Positions 1-7,354 of a stretch of 22,732 nt of DNA are shown piece after piece (position 1 is the stretch's first letter; each line of letters opens with the position of its first letter). A program made the position numbers and the translations under genes. The notes beneath the pieces were generated by a model. The model saw nothing but the letters and a program-made list of their open reading frames with translations. It had not been told where the DNA came from and did not search any database. Origin of the DNA: an uncultured candidate division Zixibacteria bacterium. Its GTDB lineage: Bacteria > Zixibacteria > MSB-5A5 > GN15 > PGXB01. The stretch covers positions 1-22,732 of the forward strand of contig CALAMC010000008.1 of the NCBI GenBank assembly GCA_937925655.1, written 5' to 3'.

Positions 1-36
1 TAACCGAAGTCATGATTTTTAACGCCATATATTATA

Positions 37-193
37 ACTTCTGGGACAGCCTCGGGGCGTCTGCCGGTCACTTGCATCCTTAAAAGTTCAGGGTAGGCGG
101 GGCGTCTGGCGGGCACAATATAAAATGTCGGATTTTTCATCCCGACCCTTCAAAGTTCAGGGCCTGCGGCAAGTCGGGATTCAGAACCCGACC
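37..193. repeat. Degenerate direct repeats and small inverted repeats
   Basis: Two copies of an 18-base unit beginning GGGGCGTCTG (54-71 and 99-116) match at 16 of 18 positions. The 11-mer AAAGTTCAGGG occurs at 83-93 and 152-162. Two hairpins with GTCGG/CCGAC arms lie at 128-146 and 173-192; the second has 6-base arms around an 8-base loop, and the first half of the pair is also part of an inverted repeat ATCCCGAC (139-146) / GTCGGGAT (173-180). The arrangement resembles a decayed REP/REPIN-type intergenic repeat, but the hairpins lack the GTAG tag seen on the REP-like hairpins near the RAYT gene. No reading frame crosses this stretch convincingly. Confidence 0.5.
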
Positions 194-405
194 AACATCA
201 AATGCCGATACTCCCCACAAAAAACAATCTAATGTATTACTTTATGTGTCTCTTGTAACACGCTGTCCGCAGGTCTCGATTAGTGTCGGGATTATTTCTC
301 GCTTAAAGTGATTATTTTAATGGACAAGGGGCGCACTGTTTCGTAAAATACATATGGAGTGAACCAGGTGCGCCTATAGATTTATTTTCTTATCCATCAC
401 CTGTA
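194..405. other. Intergenic stretch without a recognisable gene
   Basis: Both strands contain only very short frames. The frame of the following small protein stays open upstream to a stop at 304-306 but offers no ATG, so this stretch probably contains the untranslated leader of that gene. I see no confident promoter, terminator or structured RNA here. Confidence 0.4.
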
Positions 406-684
406 GTGGAATTACATATCTCGGGATTTGCAGTGGAAGAAATTCTGGCGAAATTATTGGGAAAAGCGCCTGATATTTTATCCTCTTTTAAAGAGATAAT
501 ATTGAAGGAATTCGGCCCGGCCGGGTTGATGATCGCCATGGCCGCGATTTTGGCCGTGGTCGTGTATTCGGTTATCAGTCTTGTTAAATTTCTATTCAAG
601 GTCGTGCTGTATATAATTCTTCCGGCACTCGTGATTTATATTATTCTTCAAGTTATAGATCCGTCACTATTGAAATCCTTTTGA
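406..684 (+). CDS. Small hypothetical membrane protein
   Basis: I do not recognise a family. The 92-residue product has an amphipathic first 35 residues and then two hydrophobic stretches (about residues 40-60 and 63-83, rich in A, I, L, V), with a short KFLFK basic patch between them, so an inner-membrane protein is likely. The start is uncertain: the first possibility is GTG at 406, another in-frame GTG is at 433, and neither has a clear ribosome binding site. The frame is open back to a stop at 304-306 without an ATG. It lies 70 bases upstream of the prolyl oligopeptidase, which has its own candidate promoter, so a shared transcript is not required. Coding status rests on the coherent hydrophobic pattern only. 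Confidence 0.5.
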   Translation: MELHISGFAVEEILAKLLGKAPDILSSFKEIILKEFGPAGLMIAMAAILAVVVYSVISLVKFLFKVVLYIILPALVIYIILQVIDPSLLKSF

Positions 685-694
685 TCACGCCTTC

Positions 695-723
695 TTGCCA
701 AAATCAAACCGATTAACTATTTT
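695..723 (+). promoter_or_regulatory. Candidate sigma70-type promoter for the prolyl oligopeptidase gene
   Basis: TTGCCA (695-700) and TATTTT (718-723) are separated by 17 bases. The -35 matches the sigma70 consensus at 5 of 6 positions and the -10 at 4 of 6. The gene start is 31 bases downstream of the -10. Prediction by eye only. Confidence 0.4.
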
Positions 724-754
724 TCGGTAAAATTATAAACATGGGAGAACGTAA

Positions 755-2890
755 ATGAAGCGCAGTATGAGGACTTTTGTCGCCACACTAATCTGCCTGA
801 CAGCCGGGTTATCGAGTATTGCGTTCGCGGAAGGCAGGTTCAATTATCCGGCGGCCCCGGTGCGCCCGGTAGTCGATAATTATCACGGCGTCGATATAGT
901 CGATCCCTACCGCTGGCTCGAGGACGCCGACGCGGAAGAAACGAAGGCCTGGGTAACCGCCCAGAATCAACTGACCCGCGATTTCGTCGACACCCCGGAA
1001 CGGGAGAAATTCAAGGCGCTTTACGCTCATATGTATGACTATACCAAATACACGACTCCCATTCAAAAGGAGAGACGGCTCTTCTATAAAAAAACCATAG
1101 GACTTCAGAATCATGCCGTGCTTTATATGCAACGGGATGACGTTCCTGAACCGATCGTGGTATTCGACCCAAACGTATTCAGCCCCGACGGTTCGGTCGG
1201 CCTGGCGTCGTTCTCTGTCAGCCCCGATGGCCGGTTTGTTGCCTGCGGGCTATCCTACGGTGGCCGGGATGAAACTATCATGCTGATAAAGGACATCGAT
1301 AACGGTTTTTTCCTGCCCGATACGATCGAATTTACCCGGATGGATGTTCCGGCCTGGATGCCGGACAACAGCGGGTTTTTCTATACCCGTTTTCCGGCCC
1401 CCGGCGAAGTTGACAGCGAAGAGGATCTAACTTTTTATCAGAAAGTCTGCTGGCATAAGTTAGGGACGCCGCAGTCTGAAGATAAAACTATTTATGAGGA
1501 TCCCGAAAATAAGCGCTATGGTTTTGAATGCGAAATGACCGAAGACGGTCAGTATTTGATTATCCACGTCTGGCGCGGTACCGACCGGGAAAATCTGGTT
1601 TATTATAAGGATATCAAGACCGACGGGCCGGTCGTGAAATTGATAACCGACTGGGATGCGGAGTACCGGTTTATAGGCAGTTACGGTGAAATGTTCTATT
1701 TCAAGACCGATCTGCGCGCTTTGCTTGGCCGCGTTATTTCCGTAAATGTCAAAAAGCCTCATCGAACTGCCTGGAACGAGATTGTCCCGGAACGCGATGA
1801 TGTTCTCGAAGAAATAAAACTGGTGAACAACAAAATTATAGGCCGGTATCTCCACGACGCTTATAGCCGACTATACCTGTACTCTCTCGACGGAACATAC
1901 GAAAGGGAAATAATTCTTCCCACCATAGGTTCGGTCGACAATATTTCCTGCCGTCAAAAGGATCGGCATCTGTTCATCAATTTCAGTTCGTTTTTGTACC
2001 CGAACACGATATTCAAATATGACTTTACCGGTGACAGCATGACGGTGTTCTTTTCATCTGATATCGATTTCGATCCGACTTTGTTCGTGACCAAACAGGA
2101 ATTCTGTCAATCGAAGGACGGCACCCGCATCCCAATTTTTATATCGCATGTTAAGGGTATGAAGATGAACGGCGCCAATCCGACCATACTGTATGGTTAC
2201 GGTGGATTTCAGGCGAATCAGACGCCGTTTTTCTCGGTGTCGCGATCGCTCTGGATGAAACAGGGCGGGGTGATGGCGGTGGCGGTAACGCGCGGCGGCA
2301 ACGAGTATGGCGAAGATTGGCACCGGGCCGGGATGCTCGAGAAAAAACAAAACGTATATGACGATTTTATCGCGGCGGCGGAATATCTGATTAAGGCCAA
2401 ATACACCAAAACTGCTCGGCTGGCGATCGAGGGTGGCTCCAACGGGGGCCTTCTGGTCGCGGCCTGCATGGTGCAACGGCCGGAATTGTTCGGGGCGGTG
2501 CTGTGTGAAGTTCCCCTGACCGACATGCTGCGCTTTCATAAAATGGGCGTGGGACACTGGTGGCAGGGTGAGTATGGCAATGCCGAACTCGACCCGGCCC
2601 ATTTCGAGTTTCTCAAAGCGTATTCGCCGTATCATAATATAAAGAAGGGTGTCACTTATCCGGCGGCGATGATAACGACCGCCGATGGCGACGACCGGGT
2701 GGCACCGGGGCATGCCAAAAAATTCGCGGCGGCGCTCCAGGCGGCGGACAGCGGGAAAAACCCGATTTTGTTGCGGGTGGAGGGCATGGGGGGGCACGGA
2801 CATACTCGTGCCACCGACGTGATAATAAATGAAGTAGCCGACACCTACGGTTTTCTATTTAAAGTTTTCAATATGAAGGTGAAAGAATAA
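755..2890 (+). CDS. Secreted prolyl oligopeptidase (S9A family)
   Basis: A serine peptidase of the prolyl oligopeptidase family, expected to cleave short peptides after proline. The 711-residue protein starts with a Sec signal peptide (basic MKRSMR, hydrophobic core, AFA before residue 26), so it probably acts in the periplasm or outside. Residues about 30-420 form the expected beta-propeller. Residues about 430-711 form the alpha/beta-hydrolase domain, with the nucleophile in EGGSNGG (Ser562), the acid in DGDDRV (Asp646, with Arg648 matching the substrate-binding arginine) and the histidine in GGHGH (His681). All three catalytic residues are present and length is normal for the family plus a signal. 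ATG follows a GGGAG-type ribosome binding site at 743-747. The start and end are clean, with no frameshift. Substrate range, and whether it is anchored or released, cannot be seen. Confidence 0.95.
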   Translation: MKRSMRTFVATLICLTAGLSSIAFAEGRFNYPAAPVRPVVDNYHGVDIVDPYRWLEDADAEETKAWVTAQNQLTRDFVDTPEREKFKALYAHMYDYTKYTTPIQKERRLFYKKTIGLQNHAVLYMQRDDVPEPIVVFDPNVFSPDGSVGLASFSVSPDGRFVACGLSYGGRDETIMLIKDIDNGFFLPDTIEFTRMDVPAWMPDNSGFFYTRFPAPGEVDSEEDLTFYQKVCWHKLGTPQSEDKTIYEDPENKRYGFECEMTEDGQYLIIHVWRGTDRENLVYYKDIKTDGPVVKLITDWDAEYRFIGSYGEMFYFKTDLRALLGRVISVNVKKPHRTAWNEIVPERDDVLEEIKLVNNKIIGRYLHDAYSRLYLYSLDGTYEREIILPTIGSVDNISCRQKDRHLFINFSSFLYPNTIFKYDFTGDSMTVFFSSDIDFDPTLFVTKQEFCQSKDGTRIPIFISHVKGMKMNGANPTILYGYGGFQANQTPFFSVSRSLWMKQGGVMAVAVTRGGNEYGEDWHRAGMLEKKQNVYDDFIAAAEYLIKAKYTKTARLAIEGGSNGGLLVAACMVQRPELFGAVLCEVPLTDMLRFHKMGVGHWWQGEYGNAELDPAHFEFLKAYSPYHNIKKGVTYPAAMITTADGDDRVAPGHAKKFAAALQAADSGKNPILLRVEGMGGHGHTRATDVIINEVADTYGFLFKVFNMKVKE

Positions 2891-2956
2891 ACTCTGACGG
2901 CACCGTCGGCAGAGTAATAGTTTGGCCGTGTTTATTATTAACGGGGAATGAAAGCG

Positions 2957-4273
2957 ATGAGAATATTTAATCGACTTATGGTACTGATCCCGGTACTGAT
3001 ATTTGTATTCGCTACCGGCGGTCGGGCGGTTTCTGTGGATATTCGCCACTATGACATGTCCATAAAGCATGATAAACCGGACTCGGTTTTTCGGATAACG
3101 TGCGAGATGAACCTTTACAAAGATATCGGAGTGGACACGCTCCAGTTTTATTTCACGCCCTACGCCACGATCGATTCGGTATCGTTCCGGCTGATGGATT
3201 CAAATCTGATCGGTTTGTTCCGTTTTGAATGGCGGTTGTTGAATGTAGCCGTCCCGCCGCAATTGCATGATGATAGTTTAATCTCGGTCGTATTTAAGTA
3301 CACGCTTCCGGCGCCGGGATTTTATGATAATTTCATTCTCGAGCAGCATCAGAGCTGGTATCCGCAAATAAGCAATGATCCGGCCACGTTTAAAATCGCG
3401 GCACAGGTTTACCCGGCCTATATTGCGATATCCAACGGCGACCATCCGGCCGTATCGGACAAAGGGGATGTGAAGGAATTCATCTGGGAATCGAAAACGC
3501 CGGTGCAAAAACTGACACTTCTTCTGGCCCAGAGCAACCTGTATGAAACGGTTATGCATAAGGCCGGCGGTTCGGGCGTCGAAATTCATTTTTATTCCGA
3601 GACAGTGGACGAGGCGCAGCGTCACCGGATCGCGGAGCAGGCGGCGGCCATGATGGATTATTTTAACGAAAATCTCGGGGATTATTCATACCGACGCCTG
3701 TCGATTGTGGAAACCCCCAATAAGGCCGGCGGGGATGTCGGGGCGGGTTTGATATTTATCGGGCCGGATCTTATCGGGCAGTTTCTGGCGGGGGATTATG
3801 AGGAACTGGCGGCCATGGTGGCAATGCAATGGGTGGGGCATGGCATGTATCCGGTTTTGCGCGGACCGGGCGCGTTTTTCCTGGGACTATCCCTGCCACA
3901 GCATCTGAAACTGATGTACTTGAAACATGCGATAGGGGAAACTGCCTTTGAACATGCCCTGCAGCTGTTAGTCGAACAGTACCGTACGGTCGAGGGCCAT
4001 ATCGATGAACCGGCGTTGTTGAATATCGATTTGCCCCGGTCTGATGTCAAGACAAAGGTGCTGGTGGGCAAAGGACCCTACGTGTGCGAGCTGCTCCGTC
4101 AGGATATCGGCGAGGATAAGTACTTCGAGTTATTGAAAGGGCTGTACACCGATTTGAAAGGTCGTCTGTTCGGCTATGAGGATCTGGCAAAATACCTGAT
4201 TAAAATAGACCCGGACAGCAGCGGCTATATCAAATTGAATAAACTGATGATCGAAACGGGACTGCCGAAGTAG
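2957..4273 (+). CDS. Secreted M1-aminopeptidase-like protein lacking the zinc site
   Basis: The layout follows M1 (gluzincin) aminopeptidases: a signal peptide, an N-terminal beta-rich domain (about residues 25-200 with the FYDNFIL...WYPQ type of segment), then a helical catalytic-like domain. The expected HExxHQW zinc motif is replaced by A286-M287-V288-A289-M290-Q291-W292: the trailing QW is kept but both histidines and the glutamate are gone. The usual downstream WLxEGFA segment, which supplies the third zinc ligand, reads GLSLPQHL. It should therefore be a non-catalytic binding or scaffold protein, assuming the family call is right. I prefer ATG at 2957, which has GGGGA (2943-2947) nine bases upstream; the in-frame ATG at 2948 sits against that site. 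It follows the peptidase gene by 66 bases and precedes the next gene by 18, so co-transcription is likely. Confidence 0.8.
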   Translation: MRIFNRLMVLIPVLIFVFATGGRAVSVDIRHYDMSIKHDKPDSVFRITCEMNLYKDIGVDTLQFYFTPYATIDSVSFRLMDSNLIGLFRFEWRLLNVAVPPQLHDDSLISVVFKYTLPAPGFYDNFILEQHQSWYPQISNDPATFKIAAQVYPAYIAISNGDHPAVSDKGDVKEFIWESKTPVQKLTLLLAQSNLYETVMHKAGGSGVEIHFYSETVDEAQRHRIAEQAAAMMDYFNENLGDYSYRRLSIVETPNKAGGDVGAGLIFIGPDLIGQFLAGDYEELAAMVAMQWVGHGMYPVLRGPGAFFLGLSLPQHLKLMYLKHAIGETAFEHALQLLVEQYRTVEGHIDEPALLNIDLPRSDVKTKVLVGKGPYVCELLRQDIGEDKYFELLKGLYTDLKGRLFGYEDLAKYLIKIDPDSSGYIKLNKLMIETGLPK

Positions 4274-4291
4274 AGAGCATATCGGGAGGGA

Positions 4292-4876
4292 ATGATGAAG
4301 ATATCACCGTCGTTCACGACCCGCGATTGGCATAGTATATCGTTCGAATCCGAAAAGGACTGGCACTGTGCCATCGGTATATTTAAAGAACGCACCGAAG
4401 AACGATTTTTGCGCCCGATCGGTCAAATCGAAAAATGTTCCTATGGCGGTTTTGCCGTCCTGGCCCTCGATTGCCTGTTGATTGAAATGCTCGAGCAATT
4501 TCGTGAGGGAGTCAACCGGACGCCGTCGGGCAAGTCGCGGGACTATTTTGTGGCCTTCCTGACGGAAACGTCGTTCGGCGAATATTTCGACAAACGCAAG
4601 GCGGAGTTGTTTTATCGCCAGATTCGCTGTGGCATATTGCATCAGGCGGAACTTCGCGGCAGTTCGAAGATTGTCAATAACGATGATGATCCGATGGTGG
4701 TCTATTCCGACGACAACCGCGGGCTGATTGTCAATCGAAAACGTTTTCATGAATGTTTGGTGAAGGAATTCAAGGGCTATCTGGCGATGCTTGCCGATGC
4801 GTCCAATGTGGAAATCCGTGAGAGGTTTCTGTCGAAAATGAAGTCGATTTGCCGGACGGCTTGCGAAGTTATATAG
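4292..4876 (+). CDS. Hypothetical protein with an R-X4-H (HEPN-like) motif
   Basis: A soluble 194-residue protein with no signal peptide or membrane segment. Around residues 104-121 it reads FYRQIRCGILHQAELRGS, which contains Arg112 and His117 spaced as R-X4-H. That spacing is the hallmark of HEPN nucleases, and the predicted surroundings are helical. HEPN families often act in RNA cleavage in toxin or defence settings, but no antitoxin or nucleotidyltransferase partner is visible beside it. The assignment is therefore an inference from one motif. GGAGG (4285-4289) lies 2 bases before the ATG at 4292 and 5 before a second ATG at 4295, so the true start may be the latter. It sits 18 bases after the M1-like gene and 17 before the methyltransferase, in an apparent operon. 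Confidence 0.75.
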   Translation: MMKISPSFTTRDWHSISFESEKDWHCAIGIFKERTEERFLRPIGQIEKCSYGGFAVLALDCLLIEMLEQFREGVNRTPSGKSRDYFVAFLTETSFGEYFDKRKAELFYRQIRCGILHQAELRGSSKIVNNDDDPMVVYSDDNRGLIVNRKRFHECLVKEFKGYLAMLADASNVEIRERFLSKMKSICRTACEVI

Positions 4877-4893
4877 ATTGATTTAAGGTACTT

Positions 4894-5838
4894 GTGGTGA
4901 GAACTAGAAAACAACCGATCGAATGGTCGGATAAGCACTATCGGGATATGATTGTCGAACAGCGCAAATTCCTCTGGCCCGAAGATTATGTCGAGATTCT
5001 CGCCAAATGGATGGGACTTGTGCAGGGCATGACGGCGGTCGATGTCGGTTGCGGGCTGGGTTATCTGGGTTACACGTACTGGCCGTATTTCGGCAAGAAA
5101 GGCAAGTATATCGGAATCGACTGCTCGGAAAACCTTTTGAAAGACGCCGCCAGCGCCGCCCGTGACTGGGCCAAAGGGGGCAAAACGGAGTTTATCAAGG
5201 CGGATGCCTACAAGCTGCCCCTGCATGATGATTCCGTCGATTGGGTGATGTGCCAGACTTTATTGATGCATCTCAAGGAACCGGAACGGGCGCTGGGAGA
5301 AATGATTCGCATTTTAAAGCCGGGCGGACTGATCATGTGCAAAGAGCCGGATAATCTGTCGGCTGTACTTCAGATAGGATTCAATTCGTACCCAAAAATG
5401 ACACTCGATAACAGGCTGTTTCTGATGAAATACAATATCCTGTGCTGTAAAGGCTCGATAAAACTGGGGCGGGGAGACTGGGGGATCGGGGCGAGGGTGC
5501 CGCACATGTTGACGCAACTGGGCATGAAAGAAATCGACGCCCGTCAGAATGACAATGTCAGGATGCTCGAGCCGCCGTATGAGTCCGAAAAGCAGCAGCA
5601 TCAGTATCAAATGGAATTGAAATCTTTGACCGATGCAAATGTAAGGGCTTTACGGCTCAAGGAAGGCCGCGAATTATTTCTGGCCGGGGGCGGGACGGAA
5701 GAAGAATTCAAGCGTTTTCTCCGCCTGACCCGGCGTATCCGCACGGTTGTTAAAAAGCAATATATTGAGAAAACATATTACGGTTTGATGGCGCCCAGTT
5801 TTTTTATCATAAAAGCCAGAAAGCCCAAAATAGCCTAA
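4894..5838 (+). CDS. Class I SAM-dependent methyltransferase
   Basis: A 314-residue cytosolic protein. Residues about 45-160 form a class I methyltransferase core. Motif I is DVGCGLG (Asp50-Gly56), the acidic end of strand 2 is the GIDCSE segment, the ADAYKLPL segment gives the adenine-contact region, and ILKPGGLI is the post-motif strand. This fits the Methyltransf_11/25 group, which includes small-molecule, quinone and lipid methyltransferases. The C-terminal 150 residues are extra to the core and may set substrate choice; I do not recognise them. GTG at 4894 is preceded by AAGG (4885-4888); a second GTG at 4897 is equally possible. It is the last gene of the close-spaced plus-strand run. 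The substrate cannot be told. Confidence 0.9.
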   Translation: MVRTRKQPIEWSDKHYRDMIVEQRKFLWPEDYVEILAKWMGLVQGMTAVDVGCGLGYLGYTYWPYFGKKGKYIGIDCSENLLKDAASAARDWAKGGKTEFIKADAYKLPLHDDSVDWVMCQTLLMHLKEPERALGEMIRILKPGGLIMCKEPDNLSAVLQIGFNSYPKMTLDNRLFLMKYNILCCKGSIKLGRGDWGIGARVPHMLTQLGMKEIDARQNDNVRMLEPPYESEKQQHQYQMELKSLTDANVRALRLKEGRELFLAGGGTEEEFKRFLRLTRRIRTVVKKQYIEKTYYGLMAPSFFIIKARKPKIA

Positions 5839-5841
5839 GTT

Positions 5842-5873
5842 TTGCCCTTAATCCCGCCGATTTATAGTATAAT
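5842..5873 (+). promoter_or_regulatory. Candidate promoter with a perfect -10
   Basis: A perfect TATAAT lies at 5868-5873. The best -35 is TTGCCC at 5842-5847, but the 20-base spacer is longer than ideal. The gene it would serve starts 28 bases downstream of the -10. The -10 is more convincing than the -35. Confidence 0.4.
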
Positions 5874-5900
5874 CCCTTTTTTATCAGGAGAGGAGTCATT

Positions 5901-6725
5901 ATGCGTAAGATTATGCCATTCTTAGTGTTATCGGCGGCGATAATTCTGGTTTGTTTTATAACTCAATGCGGCAGTAGCAGTAAATCGACCAACAACCCAT
6001 TGGTTTTCAACGATTCCTTTACTGCTGATCATACGGTCATCCAATTATTCGGCTATATCCCGGAAACGGTTGTCGAGGAAATTAAAAATAACGTGGTCTT
6101 GTTTTATGGCCATACCTCGCACGGGAGTCAGGTGGTGACGGGCATGTCGCTCATCCGCGACGAGGATCCGCTGTTCGATTATAACAACGGCAGTGAGACG
6201 CTGGCCCTGTCCGAGTATGGCTCCGACCTTGGACACAGCGGGGATACATCATGGGTGACGGTCACGCGCAGCCATCTGGCCTCGCATACCAATGTCAATC
6301 TGGTCATGTGGTCGTGGTGCGGCGGCGTATCTGATAATACGGTGGAGGGGATCAATACCTATTTGAACGCGATGAACGATCTGGAAGAGGATTACCCCAA
6401 TGTCACTTTTATATACATGACCGGGCATCTCGATGGTTCCGGTGTCGATGGCAATCTTTATGCACGCAATAACCAGATCCGGGCGTACTGCGCGCAGAAC
6501 GATAAAATCCTATTCGATTTTGCGGATATCGAAAGCTATGACCCGGATGGCAATTATTATCCTGATGAATCCGACGCCTGCGAGTGGTGCTCCGACTGGT
6601 GCGCCGAGGCTGATTGCCCCGGTTGCGGTTGCGCCCATTCGCATTGTTTCAACTGCTATCAGAAGGGAAAAGCCTTCTGGTGGCTGTTAGCACGGCTGAA
6701 CGGCTGGGATGGGGAAACGAATTAG
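5901..6725 (+). CDS. Secreted lipoprotein with a Cys-rich C-terminal tail
   Basis: The 274-residue product has a 22-residue hydrophobic leader ending ITQC, followed by a Ser/Asn-rich linker, which suggests a lipidated Cys23; Gln at -1 is atypical. The main domain carries HTSHG (71-75), MTGHLDG (173-179) and DFADIESYDPDG (206-217), a layout that reminds me of SGNH/GDSL-type hydrolases; I hold that loosely, because the canonical GDSL block is not seen. Near the C-terminus eight cysteines (227, 230, 234, 239, 242, 244, 249, 252) and His246 and His248 fall within 26 residues, which looks like a metal-binding or disulfide-rich knot. A strong AGGAGAGGAG ribosome site ends 5 bases before the ATG. 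A candidate promoter lies upstream and an intrinsic terminator downstream, so it is probably a single-gene unit. Function unknown. Confidence 0.85.
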   Translation: MRKIMPFLVLSAAIILVCFITQCGSSSKSTNNPLVFNDSFTADHTVIQLFGYIPETVVEEIKNNVVLFYGHTSHGSQVVTGMSLIRDEDPLFDYNNGSETLALSEYGSDLGHSGDTSWVTVTRSHLASHTNVNLVMWSWCGGVSDNTVEGINTYLNAMNDLEEDYPNVTFIYMTGHLDGSGVDGNLYARNNQIRAYCAQNDKILFDFADIESYDPDGNYYPDESDACEWCSDWCAEADCPGCGCAHSHCFNCYQKGKAFWWLLARLNGWDGETN

Positions 6726-6751
6726 TTCAAAATATGAATGATCTATTACAA

Positions 6752-6783
6752 GGCGGGATCAGAAATGGTTCCGTCTTTTTTTT
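6752..6783 (+). terminator. Rho-independent terminator
   Basis: Arms GGCGGGATC (6752-6760) and GGTTCCGTC (6767-6775) pair over 9 positions, three of them G-U, around a 6-base loop. Eight Ts follow (6776-6783). It ends the lipoprotein transcript 26 bases after its stop. Confidence 0.8.
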
Positions 6784-7348
6784 ATTTGGGCTTAGGGCAG
6801 AACCCGAGCGAAGCGAAGTGGTTCTGCCAGTACAAAATCAACCAAGATGGCAGAACCGCAATGGATTCTGCCCTACAATTGTCTGTAGTCCCCGTAGGTC
6901 GAAAGCCCTGCGCTTTCGACATCTTAATGCTTTTCACATATCCATGCTTGACAGGATTATAATGAATATAATTAATATGATTGCTTAAATCAGCCTGGTT
7001 CCGAATTATATGATCCCAGAATCGATATTGCCAGACCTTTCCTGACAGTCGTTTTAATCGCTTACGATAATTCGCTGAAAATGACAGCTTTATTTTCCTG
7101 AATATGTTTGAGGGGTTCTCGTTATTGTATTCCAGCAGGCAATGAAAGTGATCCGGGAGTATTGCCCAGGCAATCATGGATTGCGAAGATTGTGTCAGGG
7201 CGTTAATTAACAGATCAGCATGCGAAATTAGAATTGGGTTGCATTCATATGTAACATGCGTGGTAAATACAAAATGATTTCCATCAAAATACCGACGGAT
7301 ATTAGCGAAGATGTCGAAACCACTGGGGTTTCGGCCTACAAGAATCAA
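6782..7348 (-). CDS. REP-associated tyrosine transposase (RAYT), probably truncated
   Basis: A Y1/HUH-type single-strand transposase of the RAYT group, known in other bacteria to process REP/REPIN repeats. The HUH-type motif is PDHFHCLLEY with His67 and His69. The catalytic-tyrosine segment is YIHYNPVKHGYV, with Tyr127 as the likely nucleophile, preceded by the typical RFWDHIIR. The usual ending after NPVKHG (a DWPYSSF-like segment and more) is missing: from about residue 143 the frame translates the low-end hairpin and then the neighbouring REPIN. Residues 4-13 are likewise translation of the high-end hairpin. The frame can only open at TTG (7348) without a ribosome site, and there is no early ATG. 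The gene may be a decayed but still compact element, possibly read from the lpoB transcript, with which it is co-oriented. Activity is doubtful. Confidence 0.8.
   Translation of the reverse strand: MILVGRNPSGFDIFANIRRYFDGNHFVFTTHVTYECNPILISHADLLINALTQSSQSMIAWAILPDHFHCLLEYNNENPSNIFRKIKLSFSANYRKRLKRLSGKVWQYRFWDHIIRNQADLSNHINYIHYNPVKHGYVKSIKMSKAQGFRPTGTTDNCRAESIAVLPSWLILYWQNHFASLGFCPKPK
6792..6876. repeat. Inverted pair of REP-like hairpins (REPIN-like)
   Basis: The first hairpin has perfect 9-bp arms GGCAGAACC (6796-6804) / GGTTCTGCC (6820-6828), preceded by TTAG. The second has GGCAGAACC (6849-6857) paired with GGATTCTGCC (6863-6872, one bulged A), followed by CTAC, the complement of GTAG. 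The two hairpins are in opposite orientation with a 20-base spacer and their GTAG-like tags outward. This is the architecture described for REPINs, which RAYT transposases are thought to move. A RAYT gene lies beside it. Confidence 0.75.
6894..7339 (-). mobile_element. RAYT gene bracketed by inverted REP-like hairpins
   Basis: At the low end GTAG (6894-6897) precedes a perfect 9-bp hairpin GTCGAAAGC (6898-6906) / GCTTTCGAC (6912-6920). At the high end GTCGAAACC (7313-7321) pairs with GGTTTCGGC (7327-7335, one G-T), and CTAC (7336-7339) is the complement of GTAG. The two ends are inverted, and just inside each hairpin both continue with the same bases, reading GACATCTT. The 446-base unit holds the RAYT core with almost nothing else. 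It lies in a convergent intergenic space, 15 bases beyond the stop of the COG3014-like gene, with no visible host gene disruption. Confidence 0.7.
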
Positions 7349-7354
7349 AAAATA

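Noticed and set aside
2054..2803. 249-codon frame antisense to the prolyl oligopeptidase
   Set aside because: It mirrors the third-position pattern of a well-supported gene, carries no recognisable domain and has no ribosome site.
2891..2915. Imperfect hairpin after the prolyl oligopeptidase gene
   Set aside because: ACTCTG/CAGAGT arms with a bulge are present but no T-run follows, so I do not call a terminator.
6614..6988. 124-codon plus-strand frame across the lipoprotein end
   Set aside because: It crosses an intrinsic terminator and REP hairpins; the start lies inside the Cys-rich tail in another frame.
6792..7339. CRISPR array
   Set aside because: The repeats are inverted hairpins, not evenly spaced direct repeats with unique spacers.
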